64,000 bases of DNA, from assembly GCF_019511525.1 (NCBI RefSeq), contig NZ_JAEUAT010000005.1, forward strand, positions 62,001 through 126,000. Reading direction: 5' to 3'. This DNA is from Rhizobium cauense (GTDB taxonomy: Bacteria > Pseudomonadota > Alphaproteobacteria > Rhizobiales > Rhizobiaceae). Under the pieces are notes generated by a model, which was not told the origin of the DNA, ran no database searches, and saw only the letters and a list, made by a program, of their open reading frames with translations. Below are positions 63,629 through 64,000 of the stretch, one piece after another. Position numbers and translations under genes: made by a program. The stretch's first letter is position 1; every line of letters begins with the position of its first letter.

Positions 63629-64000
63629 TTGAATGCGTTTGGCTTGAGCAACGATGAGTGGACGGCAATCTTGCTCAGCTTGCGCGTATCAGTGGTCGCG
63701 ATGCTGGCGAGCCTGCCATTCGGCATCGGCGTTGCTCTCTTGCTGGCGCGCGGACGGTTCTGGGGCAAGTCGCTTCTCAACGGCTTTGTTCATTTGCCGT
63801 TGATCCTGCCGCCTGTGGTCACAGGTTTCATCTTGCTGATCCTATTTGGTCGGCGTGGACCGATCGGCAGTTTCCTGGACCAATATTTCGGCATCGTCTT
63901 CTCGTTTCGCTGGACTGGCGCGGCTCTCGCTTGCGCGGTCATGGCCTTCCCCTTGATGGTGCGCAGCATCCGGCTTTCGATCGAAGCGGTCGACAGAAAA
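63629..64000 (+). CDS. modB: molybdate ABC transporter permease (partial, runs off window)
   Basis: First 124 codons. TTG 63629 start with GGAG seven bases ahead; N-terminus LNAFGLSNDEWTAILLSLRV, first helix VVAMLASLPFGIGVALLLA, then HLPLILPPVVTGFILLILFG, the strongly conserved ModB block, and AFPLMVRSIRLSIEAVD, the EAA-loop start. The 3' end lies outside the window. Confidence 0.93.
   Translation, partial: MNAFGLSNDEWTAILLSLRVSVVAMLASLPFGIGVALLLARGRFWGKSLLNGFVHLPLILPPVVTGFILLILFGRRGPIGSFLDQYFGIVFSFRWTGAALACAVMAFPLMVRSIRLSIEAVDRK

Overview
The window is ordinary chromosomal DNA of an alphaproteobacterium, almost certainly a member of the Rhizobiaceae (Rhizobium/Sinorhizobium/Agrobacterium group). 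The evidence is a complete cyclic beta-1,2-glucan synthase (NdvB/ChvB type) beside an OpgC-type glucan modifier, a 180-kDa class NAD-glutamate dehydrogenase, the order rplU-rpmA-GNAT-GNAT-obgE-proB-proA-nadD, and a three-hairpin anti-Shine-Dalgarno small RNA of the rhizobial alpha-r14 (NfeR1) type. I cannot fix the genus from sequence alone. I see no insertion sequence, phage, CRISPR array or integrative element.

Layout. 0-16.6 kb: core metabolism: rsmB, a heparinase II/III-like protein and purH in a row, then on the other strand a UMF1-type MFS carrier and NAD-GDH; pyridoxal kinase and beta-carbonic anhydrase forward; a lytic transglycosylase and asd in reverse. 15.4-25.2 kb: opgC and the very large ndvB, an envelope-glucan module. 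25.5-26.6 kb: small membrane-protein genes (54, 25 and 54 codons), each with a good ribosome-binding site and mostly with its own terminator. 26.7-33.0 kb: a reverse operon of an M19 dipeptidase and a Dpp/Opp-type ABC importer joined by 4-base ATGA overlaps. 33-36 kb: DUF1993 protein, galE/exoB and an isolated methyltransferase in AT-rich surroundings. 36-44.4 kb: the potassium operon, read as 27-aa protein - kdpF - kdpA - 51-aa protein - kdpB - kdpC - kdpD - kdpE, behind a structured leader. 44.5-47.4 kb: a four-gene phospholipid operon. 48.3-54.7 kb: a complete leucine catabolic (liu) operon from isovaleryl-CoA to acetoacetate. 54.8-62.3 kb: tRNA-Ser(CGA), rplU/rpmA, two acetyltransferases, an EEP-family hydrolase, obgE, proline synthesis and nadD. 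62.3-64 kb: the alpha-r14 small RNA on the reverse strand, then modA and the start of modB, which runs off the window.

The points most worth following up are the alpha-r14 type sRNA with a palindrome just upstream; the kdp leader, where the first ribosome-binding site is locked in a hairpin; the two extra small proteins in the kdp operon (one between kdpA and kdpB with a hairpin inside its reading frame); a phospholipid operon whose CDP-alcohol phosphotransferase has lost two of the four catalytic aspartates; and an intrinsic terminator placed between modA and modB. Several genes are given later or alternative starts than the longest open frame (ndvB, the ABC genes, kdpD, the 45.3-kb membrane protein, liuD, liuC, the first GNAT, proB, modA, the EEP hydrolase), and modB uses a TTG. 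All family assignments rest on motifs read by eye; no searches were run.
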